DNA of 64,000 bases from Paraburkholderia agricolaris (GTDB lineage Bacteria > Pseudomonadota > Gammaproteobacteria > Burkholderiales > Burkholderiaceae). Every line of letters begins with the position of its first letter. The stretch's first letter is position 1. A model generated the notes under the pieces. That model was not told the origin of the DNA, made no database searches, and was given only the letters and a program-made list of their open reading frames with translations. The translations under genes and the position numbers were made by a program. The DNA lies in assembly GCF_009455635.1 (NCBI RefSeq), contig NZ_QPER01000001.1, positions 1,798,001 to 1,862,000 on the forward strand, in the 5' to 3' direction. This document shows, piece by piece, positions 46,944 through 56,071 of the stretch.

Positions 46944-48052
46944 TGCAGCCGCTACGGGGCGTGAAGGTAGTCGACCTGAGCACGCTATTGCCTGGTCCAT
47001 TGTGTACGTTGCTTCTCGCCGAGGCGGGCGCGGACGTCATCAAGATTGAGCGGCCCGCCGGTGATGAAATGCGCGGCTACGAGCCGAAGTCCGGACCCGA
47101 CAGCGTGAATTTCGGCCTGTTGAATCGTGGCAAGAAGTCGGTCGCGCTCGACCTCAAGAATGCCACTGACCGGGAAGCGGCGCTCGCGCTGATCGACGAG
47201 GCGGACATTGTCGTCGAGCAGTTCCGGCCCAGCGTGATGAGTCGGCTGGGTCTCGGTTACGACGAGGTTGCGGCACGCAATCCGCGGCTCGTCTACTGCT
47301 CGATCACCGGTTACGGCCAGACCGGGCCAAAGTCGAGCACCGCGGCTCATGATCTGAACTACCTTGCCGAGACCGGAATGCTGGCGTTGTCCGCGGATAG
47401 CAACGGTGCACCAGTGCTCCCCCCCGCATTGATCGCCGATATCGCGGGGGGTACCTACCCGGCGATCATGAACATCCTGCTGGCGCTCAGACAGCGCGAC
47501 CAGACGGGTCGCGGCTGTCATCTGGACATATCGATGGCCGACAACCTTTTTACGTTCATGTACTGGGCGCTCGGCAACGGATGGACTGGTAATGGCTGGC
47601 CAACGCCAGGCGGCGAACTCGTGACGGGAGGCACGGCGCGCTACCGGGTCTACCGGACACTCGACGGCCAGTACCTCGCGGCCGCGCCGCTCGAAGACAA
47701 ATTCTGGCAGAACTTCACACGGGTCATCGGCGCACCGGAACTGGCGAACGCGGATGGTCTGGATTCCGCGGTTCAGCAGCGGGTTGCCGCGTTGATCGCG
47801 ACTCAATCCGCAGAAACGTGGATCGAACGCTTCGCGGGCGTGGACGCTTGCACGGTGCGCGTCGTGGGCCTCGAGCACGCAGTCTCCGATCCACACTTCG
47901 CACAACGCGGGCTATTCGACCACAAGGTTCGGCTTTCGGGTGGCGATGTGATCAGCGCACTGCCTGTTCCGGTAGCTGAAGTTTTTCGTGACAAAGAGAA
48001 AGTCAAGGACGCGCCGCTTCTCGCCGGCGGGTCGCCGAATTTCAATATCTAA
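46943..48052 (+). CDS. CaiB/BaiF-type (family III) CoA-transferase
   Basis: The 369-residue protein has the family III layout: LRGVKVVDLSTLLPGPLCTLLLAEAGADVIKIERP, CSITGYGQTGP, and the catalytic Asp in ALIADIAGGTYPA (Asp about 166). Such enzymes move CoA between carboxylic acids. It may activate the pathway acid or an intermediate. The start ATG at 46943 overlaps the previous stop; a GTG at 46940 is also in frame. Confidence 0.93.
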   Translation: MQPLRGVKVVDLSTLLPGPLCTLLLAEAGADVIKIERPAGDEMRGYEPKSGPDSVNFGLLNRGKKSVALDLKNATDREAALALIDEADIVVEQFRPSVMSRLGLGYDEVAARNPRLVYCSITGYGQTGPKSSTAAHDLNYLAETGMLALSADSNGAPVLPPALIADIAGGTYPAIMNILLALRQRDQTGRGCHLDISMADNLFTFMYWALGNGWTGNGWPTPGGELVTGGTARYRVYRTLDGQYLAAAPLEDKFWQNFTRVIGAPELANADGLDSAVQQRVAALIATQSAETWIERFAGVDACTVRVVGLEHAVSDPHFAQRGLFDHKVRLSGGDVISALPVPVAEVFRDKEKVKDAPLLAGGSPNFNI

Positions 48053-48063
48053 GGAGCAATGCA

Positions 48064-48540
48064 ATGTCTTCAGGCAGGCGAGGACTCTATTGGGAGGACT
48101 TCGAGATCGGCAAGGTGTTCCAGACGCCGGCTCGCACGATCACGTCGACGGATATCGTCAATTTCGCCTGTTTGACGGGCGACTTTAATGAAGTCCACAC
48201 GAACTGGGAGTACTGCAAGACCACGCCGTTCGGCGAACCGATTGCTCACGGGCCGTTGGTCTACGGAATCATGGGTGGCTTGCAGTACGCGAGTGGAATC
48301 AATGACGGAACGCTACTCGCGCTACTCCAGATCGACAAGTGGCGGATGCTTGTTCCGGTCAAACATGGCGATACGCTGCACAGCGAAGCCACGGTGATCG
48401 AACGCAAGGAGTCGAGCAAACCAGACCGTGGCACCGTCAAGATGGAACGGCGCTTTGTACGTCACGACGGCACGGTTGTCCAGGAAATGGAAGTGACGAT
48501 TCTTTATAAACGCCGGCCGTCGGAAAAAGCCGCCGCTTAG
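48064..48540 (+). CDS. MaoC-like (R)-hydratase domain protein
   Basis: The 158-residue hot-dog-fold protein has the hydratase pattern FACLTGDFNEVHTNWEYCKTTPFGEPIAHGPLVYGIMGGL, with Asp and His of the D-x(4)-H active-site motif. It likely hydrates an enoyl-CoA with (R) stereochemistry. It lies 11 bp after the CoA-transferase gene and 30 bp before the SDR gene. Confidence 0.93.
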   Translation: MSSGRRGLYWEDFEIGKVFQTPARTITSTDIVNFACLTGDFNEVHTNWEYCKTTPFGEPIAHGPLVYGIMGGLQYASGINDGTLLALLQIDKWRMLVPVKHGDTLHSEATVIERKESSKPDRGTVKMERRFVRHDGTVVQEMEVTILYKRRPSEKAAA

Positions 48541-48570
48541 CGTTCTGCAATCGGATCAGAAGGAGGGGCA

Positions 48571-49416
48571 ATGACGAGTAAAACGCCGCGTACCTGGTTG
48601 ATCACGGGCGCAGACAAGGGGCTCGGCTTCGCTACCGCGAAAGCCGCGCTGGAACAAGGCGACCGGGTAGTCGTAACAGTGCTCGCCGCCGATGGCAGTC
48701 ACGGCCTGTCCGAAGCATATCCGGACCGCTTGCGGGCCTTCCATCTCGATGCACGGGACCACGCTCGTTTCGATGACGTGGTGGTGCAGGCCGATCGGGC
48801 ATTTGGAGGCATCGACGTGCTCGTCAACAACGCGGGGTATGGACTGCTCGCAGTCGCCGAGGCAACTCCCGCGGACAAGTACCGCAGCATGTTCGAAATC
48901 AACTTCTTCGGGCTCGCCGAAATGACCCGGGCGGTGCTGCCGGTGATGCGCCGTCAACGATCGGGGCATATCATCAATTTGTCGTCGAAGGCGGGGTTCG
49001 GCGCATCGGCGGGCTTCGCTTTCTACAGTGCATCCAAATTCGCGGTGGAAGGGTATTCCGAGGCGCTGGCGATGGAAATCAAACACCTCGGCATTCATGT
49101 GACGATCATCGAGCCCGGCGGCTTTCGTAGCGATTTTGCGGGCCCCTCGCTCGTGAGCGCGAAAAGCGACGAGGAAGATTATGCGGGCACCAATCGCATG
49201 ATTAGTGACTACGTCGAGCAACGCCACGGGAAACAACAAAGCGATCCCGCGAAATTCGGGCCTGCATTGTGCCGTCTGGTCGAGGCGAAGGAGCCGCCGC
49301 TGCGTCTGCCGCTTGGCGAGGATAGCCTGCAATTCATCCGGGACGACATCGGCGCCATTTCGGCCGAGTTGGACCGTTGGGAATATCTCTCCAGATCGAC
49401 GAGGGCCGACGAATAG
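48571..49416 (+). CDS. Short-chain dehydrogenase/reductase
   Basis: The 281-residue SDR has ITGADKGLGFATAKAALEQG, NNAGYGLL, NLSSKAG and the catalytic YSASKFAVEGYSEALAMEIK, followed by the longer C-terminus of the group that acts on retinol- or steroid-like substrates (IEPGGFRSDFAGPSLVSA). It ends the operon; a strong hairpin follows. Confidence 0.92.
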   Translation: MTSKTPRTWLITGADKGLGFATAKAALEQGDRVVVTVLAADGSHGLSEAYPDRLRAFHLDARDHARFDDVVVQADRAFGGIDVLVNNAGYGLLAVAEATPADKYRSMFEINFFGLAEMTRAVLPVMRRQRSGHIINLSSKAGFGASAGFAFYSASKFAVEGYSEALAMEIKHLGIHVTIIEPGGFRSDFAGPSLVSAKSDEEDYAGTNRMISDYVEQRHGKQQSDPAKFGPALCRLVEAKEPPLRLPLGEDSLQFIRDDIGAISAELDRWEYLSRSTRADE

Positions 49417-49434
49417 GAAGCGGCTCAAAGCTGA

Positions 49435-49473
49435 ATGGCCCGTATCGCCGTTAAACGGGGCGATACGGGCCAT
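49435..49473. terminator. Convergent terminator hairpin
   Basis: 15-bp perfect arms ATGGCCCGTATCGCC/GGCGATACGGGCCAT around a 9-nt loop, between two convergent SDR genes. No T-run. Confidence 0.75.
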
Positions 49474-49515
49474 GACGTTTGACGTGTCTGTATGCCTGAA
49501 ACGTTAATGGGATGC

Positions 49516-50259
49516 TCAGTGAGCGACTCCCTGAGCGCCGTCGACATAGATCGTTTCGCCGGTGAGGAAGCTGCAGGCAGGCGCAAATAACATGGCAACC
49601 AGCGAGCCGACTTCAGCGGCGGAACCGGGGTGCCCGCGTGGAATACGTTTCTCGAGATAGCTCATGAGTGGACCCGCGGCGATCGAGTCCGCATTCAGGT
49701 CCGTCTGGATATAGCCGGGTGCGACGTTCATCACCCGGATACCCTTGCCGCCCCATTCGACTGCGAGGCAGCGCGTGATCGCTCCGACGGCTGCCTTGCT
49801 GGCGCAATAAGCGAGATTACGCTTCACACCGAGCTTGTCAAAGAATGAACCGATATTGACGATGAGCCCACCGCCCGCTGCGATCAGATGCGGGTAGACC
49901 TTCTGGCAAGCGGTCATCACCGATGTGGCGTTCATATCCATCACCTGATGCCATTGTTCGAGCGATAGCTCGGCGGAAGGGGCGTCGATATGCAAGCCCG
50001 CGTTGTTGACGAGGCCTGTGATCCGCCATCCTTCTTCGCCCAGGTCGCGAAATACCTTTGCCAGCGCATCGGGTTGCGTGACGTCGGCCCGACGAGCGAT
50101 CAGACGCGACGCCACGTCGCCGGAGGTGTTGTGGACTTCGGGCAGCGCGCCGGAACGGGACAGGCAGACGACATGGTGGCCCTGCTCGGAGAGCGAGAAC
50201 GCAATGGCAGCGCCGATTCCTTTGCTTGCTCCCGTTACGACAATACAATCGCGTTTCAT
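49516..50259 (-). CDS. Short-chain dehydrogenase/reductase
   Basis: The 247-residue classical SDR has VVTGASKGIGAAIAFSL, NNAGLHI, NIGSFFD, catalytic YCASKAAVGAITRCLAVEWG and GETIYVDGAQG. It closes a three-gene operon (hydrolase, CoA-ligase, SDR) driven from 52857, lying 39 bp after the ligase. Probably oxidises or reduces a hydroxy/oxo intermediate. Confidence 0.93.
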   Translation of the reverse strand: MKRDCIVVTGASKGIGAAIAFSLSEQGHHVVCLSRSGALPEVHNTSGDVASRLIARRADVTQPDALAKVFRDLGEEGWRITGLVNNAGLHIDAPSAELSLEQWHQVMDMNATSVMTACQKVYPHLIAAGGGLIVNIGSFFDKLGVKRNLAYCASKAAVGAITRCLAVEWGGKGIRVMNVAPGYIQTDLNADSIAAGPLMSYLEKRIPRGHPGSAAEVGSLVAMLFAPACSFLTGETIYVDGAQGVAH

Positions 50260-50298
50260 TCGGTTCCCTCAGCTTTCATATCTTCGGATTCGCACATG

Positions 50299-51972
50299 TC
50301 AGGCGGCGCGATAGCGTACGGCCATGGGTTGCAGTTGCCCATTCTCGACCTGCAGCATCAGCTCGCGCTTGAGAATCTTGCCACTGGCAGTTAATGGAAA
50401 TGCCGGCAGTGCAAGAAAGTATTCCGGCATATCAAACTTGGACAGACCTTCCCGCGCGAGATGCGCCAGGATTTCCTCCGCGTCCGGGGCCGCGCCATTG
50501 CAGATGATGGCAAGACAAACCTTCTCACCCAGGCGCGGATCGGCGACGCCGAAGGCCGCAGCTTTCTTGATGCCGGGGTGGCGGTGTGCGTACTCTTCGA
50601 TGTGGCTGGGATGAATGTTGTGACCGCCGCGGATGATGAGATCCTTTTTGCGGCCGACGATCTCAAGGTTGCCTGCTTCGTCGAAACGTCCGAGATCGCC
50701 ACTCATGAACCAGCCGCTGCTGTTGAACGAAGACTCAGTCGCAGTTTGATTGTTGAAGTAGCCGAGCATCAGCAGGCCACCGCGTCCGCCAATCTCTCCG
50801 ACCTCGCCCGGCGCGGCCTCCAGATCCGGGCTGTCTGGCTGCCACAGCCTGATCTCGTAGCCCGGACACGATTTGCCGCACGTGCCGGTGATGGTTTCGA
50901 CGGTGGCCGTCGGCTTGGTGTACTGATGGGAACCGTTCTCCGTCATGCCATAGACGTTCTGAGGCTTTGCCCCCAGTGACAACAGCTTGCGCGCGGTCTC
51001 GGTCGGAATAAGGCTCCCGGCCATGTAGAAAAACTTCACAGCGCCGAGCCGCGTCGCGCCGCGTTTCTCGACTTCCTGCAGTAAGTCCATCGCGTGCGTG
51101 GGCACGCCCATGACGTAGGTCGCGCCCGTCGACTCGATCCAGTCGAATGGAGTCACGCCCGCGAGGGGGTCGTACATGACGAGCTCGCAACCCGCGACAA
51201 GAACCTGTTCGAGTCCGACCGTCGCAACATGGTGACTCATCGGGCTGAGGGTCAACAGCACCGTGTTCTCGTCTTGCCCCCAGTCGGCGACGAGGGCACG
51301 GCCGTTGGCCAGCAACGTGTTGTCGCTGTGCATCACGCCTTTCGGCGTACCTGTCGTGCCGCTCGTGAAAGCGAGGTACACAACCTGGTCCGGATTGGTG
51401 CTCGGTGGCGGAAGCGGGATGCGCGATCCTTGCCCAGGATAAGGCATGGGGTGGATGCCGCCGGTCGGCAGCTGAATCTCCTCTGTGCGCAGCGGCGGTA
51501 GCGCATAGACGCGTTTCATATGCGCCAGATCGGTTGCGCGCGCGAAAATGTTGGCGGTGTTGGCGTCGGCTCCCCACCCCGGTTGCGCGAAGAGCGCACG
51601 GCAATCGATGCGCCCCAGCATCGTGACGATTTCCGTCACGGTGTAGTTCTGGTGCAGGGACGGGTTGCATACATAGCCGTTGCGCGAGCACGCCAGCATG
51701 ATGACCACGGTTTCGATCCGGTTTGGCAACCAGATCGAGACTCGGTCACCGCTGCGCAGGCCACTGTCGTGCAGATCAGCCGCCACCGCGTCGGCCCAGG
51801 CGACGACTGCACTCCAGGTCAGCCTCCGCGAGCCGTCGCGCACGGCGAAGGCGCTGCCTCGTTCCGCCGAATGACGCTTTGCGAGCGAGTACATCGTGTC
51901 GGTCTGCCAGATGCCTTTGAGGTAATGGCGTCGCGCGGCCGCGGGATCGTGCAAGGTAAGAAGGTGCGACAT
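50299..51972 (-). CDS. AMP-dependent acyl-CoA synthetase/ligase
   Basis: The 557-residue adenylating enzyme has the P-loop LAFTSGTTGTPKGVMHS, the A5 motif NVYGMTENG, the A7-A8 region GWFMSGDLGRFDEAGNLEIVGRKKDLIIRGG (as family signature) and the catalytic Lys in LTASGKILKREL. It activates a carboxylic acid to its CoA thioester via an acyl-AMP. It is closest in style to medium-chain or cyclohexanecarboxylate-type CoA ligases. It is co-transcribed with a MenB/BadI-like hydrolase, so it may make the CoA ester that starts the ring-degrading route. Confidence 0.94.
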   Translation of the reverse strand: MSHLLTLHDPAAARRHYLKGIWQTDTMYSLAKRHSAERGSAFAVRDGSRRLTWSAVVAWADAVAADLHDSGLRSGDRVSIWLPNRIETVVIMLACSRNGYVCNPSLHQNYTVTEIVTMLGRIDCRALFAQPGWGADANTANIFARATDLAHMKRVYALPPLRTEEIQLPTGGIHPMPYPGQGSRIPLPPPSTNPDQVVYLAFTSGTTGTPKGVMHSDNTLLANGRALVADWGQDENTVLLTLSPMSHHVATVGLEQVLVAGCELVMYDPLAGVTPFDWIESTGATYVMGVPTHAMDLLQEVEKRGATRLGAVKFFYMAGSLIPTETARKLLSLGAKPQNVYGMTENGSHQYTKPTATVETITGTCGKSCPGYEIRLWQPDSPDLEAAPGEVGEIGGRGGLLMLGYFNNQTATESSFNSSGWFMSGDLGRFDEAGNLEIVGRKKDLIIRGGHNIHPSHIEEYAHRHPGIKKAAAFGVADPRLGEKVCLAIICNGAAPDAEEILAHLAREGLSKFDMPEYFLALPAFPLTASGKILKRELMLQVENGQLQPMAVRYRAA

Positions 51973-51998
51973 GGTCGGAACTCCGGAAGTCTCGCTTT

Positions 51999-52778
51999 TC
52001 AGTGACCGAAACGATCGGCGTCGGGGCTGCGGCGTTCGGCGAAAGCCGCTGCGAGTTCAGTGTGTTCGTCGGTCTCAAGGTAGCCGCGTAGCAGGAGATC
52101 GTGTGCCATCCGTGACAGACCGGATACGCCGCCGTGTCTCGCGTTGAATGCGGCCTTGATCGATGCCAGCGCAAATGCCCCGCGTTCCGCGATTTCCAAT
52201 GCAAACTTGCGCGTGGCGTCCGGCAACTCGGCGTCGGGCACCACCTGGTTGATGAGCCCCCACTCCAGCGCCTCGCGAGCGCTTAGCTTGGGGTTGCGAT
52301 ACCACATCTCCTTGGCGCGCTTTTTCCCCACGAGGTCTTCCAGGTACCACGTGCCGTAGCCGGCGTCGAAGCTACCGACTATGGGGCCGACCTGACGGAA
52401 GACTGCGCTCTCCTTTGCGATCGTGATGTCGCATACCATTTGCAGGACGTTTCCGCCGCCGACGGCATATCCGTTGACGGACGCGATCACCGGCTTTTGC
52501 AGCCTGTCGATGCTTTCGTACATTTCGAGCGTCGGCAGTACGCCGGCGTAGAGGAGGGAATCTTCCATGCCGTCCTTTCGGCCGCCGGTGCAGAAGAACT
52601 TGTCGCCGGCGCCGGTTAGCACGATCACGCGGGTACGCGTTTCGCGCCGGATCTCGTTGATGCAGTCACGAATTTCATGGCACATGCGAGCTGTGAACAT
52701 GTTGCCGTCGTGAGGACGGTTCAGCGTGATGAAACCGATGGGCCCCTCTTCGTGATAAATGATTTCCTCGAACTGCAT
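51999..52778 (-). CDS. Crotonase-fold hydrolase similar to MenB/BadI (ring-opening type)
   Basis: The 259-residue crotonase has FITLNRPHDGNMFT, KFFCTGGRKDG, GYAVGGGNVLQMVCDITIAKESAVFRQVGPIVGSFDAGYGTWYLEDLVGKKRAKEMWY (family region) and the C-terminal GYLETDEHTELAAAF. The GSFDAGYG block and a Tyr at about 233 align with catalytic Ser, Asp and Tyr of naphthoate synthase MenB and of BadI, which hydrolyses 2-oxocyclohexane-carboxyl-CoA to pimelyl-CoA. A plain hydratase would have Glu residues instead. The start is fixed by GGAGGAG. It is the first gene of the 49.5-52.8 kb operon, under a perfect sigma-54 promoter. Confidence 0.88.
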   Translation of the reverse strand: MQFEEIIYHEEGPIGFITLNRPHDGNMFTARMCHEIRDCINEIRRETRTRVIVLTGAGDKFFCTGGRKDGMEDSLLYAGVLPTLEMYESIDRLQKPVIASVNGYAVGGGNVLQMVCDITIAKESAVFRQVGPIVGSFDAGYGTWYLEDLVGKKRAKEMWYRNPKLSAREALEWGLINQVVPDAELPDATRKFALEIAERGAFALASIKAAFNARHGGVSGLSRMAHDLLLRGYLETDEHTELAAAFAERRSPDADRFGH

Positions 52779-52856
52779 CGTTTTCTCCTCCGTTAAGATG
52801 GTTCAGGCGCATTTGCCGCTTTGCTCTCAGACTCGGCCGCACAATGCGATCACTTC

Positions 52857-52872
52857 TGCAAGGTGCGTGCCA
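52857..52872 (-). promoter_or_regulatory. Sigma-54 promoter of hydrolase-ligase-SDR operon
   Basis: On the minus strand TGGCACGCACCTTGCA, a perfect -24/-12 match, 79 bp upstream of the hydrolase start codon and next to the activator gene. Confidence 0.9.
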
Positions 52873-53056
52873 TTCGCGATAATCCGAGGGGTGGTTGGTG
52901 CTTACCCTCGTTTCCCTTAGGCGAGTCAAAACCGGCAACCGATCCGAGCCCCTGCTGACGGGGCCATAGTCAACCGAACTAACTGATTCATGAGCGAGGA
53001 AGATAAGTCCTAGCTGAAATTACGGGTAATGCACTGCATTCCCGGTGGTAGGCTTG

Positions 53057-53073
53057 TGTCCACGACGAGTACA
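53057..53073. promoter_or_regulatory. UAS-like site between activator gene and hydrolase operon
   Basis: TGTCCACGACGAGTACA, 185 bp upstream of the -24 box at 52872 and 49 bp before the activator's start codon, so it could serve activation and autoregulation. The rest of 52779-53121 holds no gene. Confidence 0.5.
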
Positions 53074-53121
53074 GATCAATCATCCAAAAACACCGATGCT
53101 CGTGGTGGAGACACAGGAAAA

Positions 53122-54841
53122 ATGATGGAGACACGAGAACTGGTTCGGCAACGTGCATCAGCTTCCACACTACGCGGCGTACTGATTCTGGCTGCGGACG
53201 GCAAGGAACTGATTGCGAGCGGCATCGCCGAGCAACGCGAGATGGCAACGCGCATCATCGCCGGTTGGCACGAGGCGAGACGCCGGGAGCGGCGACTCTT
53301 TTCCGTGGAAGGCCCGGACGCGTCGCCCGTGGTGGTGGTGGTACTGCCTGCCACTGACTCAACGATCCTGATTGCCATGGTGCGAGAGGGGCGTGACGCG
53401 CTTTTCGAGTTCGTCGGCTCTGTGGACTTCGCGAGCGACATCCTCGCTCACTTTCTGACGAATCCGTTCGAAGCGCTCACCGTGGTCGATCGCGAAGGGA
53501 TCTTGCGTTACATGAGTCCGGTCCACGAGCGCTTTTTCGGCATGAAAGCAGGGAGTGGAATCGGCCGTCCGGTGACTGAAGTAATCGAGAACACGCAACT
53601 CCATCAGGTGGCGGCTTCCGGAAAGGCGGAGATCGGCTCATTGCAGGAGATGCGCGGCGTCACACGTGTCGTGACGCGACATCCGATCATGAATGGCCGT
53701 GGTGAAACCGTTGGCGCGATTGGTCAGGTCATGTTCAAAGGTCCTGAGCAGTTGCAGGCGTTTTCGAGCGAGCTTGCCAAGCTCAAATCCGAGGTGGCGT
53801 ATTACAGGCGCGAACTCAAGGATCTGAAGACTCGCAGCTATGGCCTTGATCAGATCGTCGGCGAGAGCCTCACGATGCAGCGGCTAAAGCAGCAGATCAT
53901 TAAGGTTGCACCACTGGACGTGCCAGTTTTGCTCACGGGTGAAAGCGGTACCGGGAAGGAAATGGCGGCGCACGCGATTCACAAACTGAGCGGTCGGCGC
54001 GATGCGAGCCTCGTGATGGTCAATGCGGCGGCACTTCCGTCTACGCTCGTCGAGAGTGAGCTTTTCGGCTACGAGGGCGGCTCGTTTACAGGCGCGGAGC
54101 GTAAGGGCAGGCGCGGCCAGATCGAGCAGGCGGACGGAGGCAGTCTTTTCTTCGACGAGGTGGGCGACATGCCCGCTGAAGTGCAGGTGAAGCTATTGCG
54201 GGTGCTGCAGGACGGTTCGTTTCAGCGGGTCGGCGGAAGCGAGCCGCGGCATTCGAATTTCCGTCTTATTAGCGCAAGCAACCGCAATTTCGAGGCAATG
54301 ATCGACGAGGGCACATTCCGGCTGGATCTCTTCTATCGGATTGGCGCCGTGGTGATCCGCATGCCGGCTCTGCGCGAGCGACTCGACGATATTCCGCTTC
54401 TCGCGGAACTGGCGCTCAACCATTTTGCCGAGCGGCACGGCCATCAACCGAAACGACTCTCGGATGAGGCACTCGAATTTCTGCAGACCCAGTCGTGGCC
54501 TGGCAATGTGCGCCAACTCATGCACACCGTTGAACGCGCGGCCATTTTCAGCGAGTCGGATGTCATCCATGCTGCCGATTTCGGGCTGCTCGAATCCGCG
54601 TCCGTCGAGTTTTCGACGATGATGCCCACGCGAAGTTTCGCGAACCAGGATCGCATCGCCGTTCCTGCCGCCATACCGGAGACACTGAATGTGAGCACGG
54701 CGGTGGAGCAGGTTGAGGAGCAGATGATTCGCAAGGCGATGGCACAGTACGACGGCAACAAAAAAACGCGTCGCGACGAGCTTGGGCATTTCGCGGTCCT
54801 ATCTCTACAAGCGGCTCGCGCAAATGGGGCTTGGCGTCTGA
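53122..54841 (+). CDS. Sigma-54-dependent transcriptional activator (frameshifted near its C-terminus)
   Basis: The product has an N-terminal sensory region with a PAS-like domain (about 113-200, LTVVDREGILRYMSPVHERFFGM), a short coiled linker, and an AAA+ domain with Walker A GESGTGKE (about 273-280), GSFTGA loop (usually GAFTGA) and Walker B SLFFDE. The Fis-type HTH comes after VEEQMIRKAMAQYDGNKK. An A7 run at 54760-54766 puts the last ~27 codons out of frame: removing one A restores KRVATSLGISRSYLYKRLAQMGLGV and a stop at 54841, while the uncorrected frame reads on to 55149, antisense to the next gene. Start: AGGA at 53115-53118, ATG 53122; an ATG at 53029 has no RBS. It probably drives the sigma-54 promoters around it. 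Confidence 0.9.
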
Positions 54842-54873
54842 ACGGACGCGAGCATATTCCGTTAGGCATGAGG

Positions 54874-54912
54874 GCTTTGCGAGAGCGGGTGCAAGCGCCG
54901 TTCTCGCAAAGC
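54874..54912. terminator. Convergent terminator hairpin
   Basis: Arms GCTTTGCGAGAGCGG and CCGTTCTCGCAAAGC pair over 15 bp (one G-T) around a 9-nt loop, between the corrected activator stop and the convergent hydratase gene. This also supports 54841 as the true end of the activator. Confidence 0.7.
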
Positions 54913-54970
54913 TATGATTCACGCGGTTGCATTTCCGCCATTTCGGCTGAACGCTCTCCAGCTTTCTCTC

Positions 54971-55765
54971 TTATTTCTCCGCTCCTGCGTGCACGAAGTC
55001 CGGCCGACGGCTCTCCAGTGCTGCGTCCAGACCTTCGCGGAATTCCGGACTCGACATGGCCAACGCCTGGCCGAGACCTTCGAAGGCGAACATGTCATGA
55101 AGCGATGTTTCAAAGCTTCGTGCCATCAGTGTTTTCGCAAGCCCCATGACTTCCGCGGGTCCTTCGGCGAGACGCGCTGCCTCTGCTAGGCCCGCAGCTT
55201 CGACTTCATCGTCAGGAACCACCTTGGCGACCAGTCCGAGGTCCAAAGCTTCCTGCGCCGATATCGTCGCGCCGCTAAACAGCAGGTTCTTTGCGCGCGC
55301 CATGCCGATCAGGCGAGGCAGGTGGTACATGGTGCCAATATCTGGAAGCGCGCCGATCCTGAAGAAGCCCGTGATGAATCTGGCGCCTTCGCCAGCAATC
55401 AGCATGTCGCCTGTCAGTGCGAGTCCCATACCGCCGCCCACAGCCGCACCTCGAACGCCTACAACAACGGGTTTGTCCAGCGTGATCAGCGGTGTCAGCC
55501 AGCGGCTCAGATTGCGGAAGCGGCGATGCACGGGCCATGGATCGCACGCCGTTTTCAGCATCTTGAGGTCGCCGCCAGAGCAGAACGTGGGTCCGTCAGC
55601 GGTGAGGAACACCGAGCGAACGGCGCGATCGCCTTCAGCGCGCTCGATTGCGTCACCGAGTTGTTCTCGAAGTTCGCTCGTGAGGGAATTGCGATTCTCC
55701 GGGCTGCACAGCTTGATCACGAGCACTGAACCTTCGGTCGTTGTGCTCACCAGTTGTTTTGTCAC
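54971..55765 (-). CDS. Enoyl-CoA hydratase/isomerase-family protein
   Basis: The crotonase-fold protein (264 residues from the GTG at 55765) has LVIKLCSPENRNSLTSELREQL, FCSGGDLKML, GAAVGGGMGLALTGDMLIA and GALPDIGTMYHLPRLIG. The catalytic positions carry Asp/Gly rather than the two Glu of classical hydratases, so it may be an isomerase or another crotonase activity. A longer frame starts at 55789, but the sigma-54 promoter at 55807-55822 would leave only ~7 nt of leader, while AAGGAG precedes the GTG at 55765. Confidence 0.88.
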   Translation of the reverse strand: MTKQLVSTTTEGSVLVIKLCSPENRNSLTSELREQLGDAIERAEGDRAVRSVFLTADGPTFCSGGDLKMLKTACDPWPVHRRFRNLSRWLTPLITLDKPVVVGVRGAAVGGGMGLALTGDMLIAGEGARFITGFFRIGALPDIGTMYHLPRLIGMARAKNLLFSGATISAQEALDLGLVAKVVPDDEVEAAGLAEAARLAEGPAEVMGLAKTLMARSFETSLHDMFAFEGLGQALAMSSPEFREGLDAALESRRPDFVHAGAEK

Positions 55766-55806
55766 CTGTCGCTCCTTGATATCTCTCATTGGTAGACCTC
55801 CGTTGA

Positions 55807-55822
55807 TGCAACTGCCATGCCA
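55807..55822 (-). promoter_or_regulatory. Sigma-54 promoter of hydratase gene
   Basis: On the minus strand TGGCATGGCAGTTGCA. Predicted transcription start is near 55796, 30 nt before the GTG at 55765. Confidence 0.87.
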
Positions 55823-55862
55823 ATTCGGTCAATGCCTCATTCACTGGCGACGGGCGAATAAG

Positions 55863-55900
55863 TGTTCTCGGCGAGAACATCCGCGTCCACCGAGCAAACA
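55863..55900. promoter_or_regulatory. UAS-like pair between divergent promoters
   Basis: TGTTCTCGGCGAGAACA (55863-55879) is a perfect 17-bp palindrome; CGTCCACCGAGCAAACA (55884-55900) follows at a 21-bp offset. They lie 41 bp from the minus-strand promoter and 87-108 bp from the plus-strand one. Confidence 0.65.
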
Positions 55901-55986
55901 CATTTTGTTCCTAAGTTCGCGCGCGACTCGCGACGTCCTCGTGGATCCAACGAATGCGGGTGTGGATGAGCGTGTTTGCTGGCAAT

Positions 55987-56002
55987 CGGCACGGACCTTG
56001 CC
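55987..56002 (+). promoter_or_regulatory. Sigma-54 promoter of the SDR at 56072
   Basis: CGGCACGGACCTTGCC: one mismatch in the -24 box (C for T), correct spacing, 70 bp upstream of the start codon. Confidence 0.75.
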
Positions 56003-56071
56003 TTAATCGACGCGGACCAGGGTTGCCACGAAGGCTGCCCAACGACGGTAGGAACCAACGGAGAGAACTTG

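Noticed and set aside
54842..55149. C-terminal extension of the sigma-54 activator as read in the uncorrected frame
   Set aside because: It crosses a convergent terminator and runs antisense to the hydratase gene; the corrected frame gives a normal Fis-type HTH and stop.
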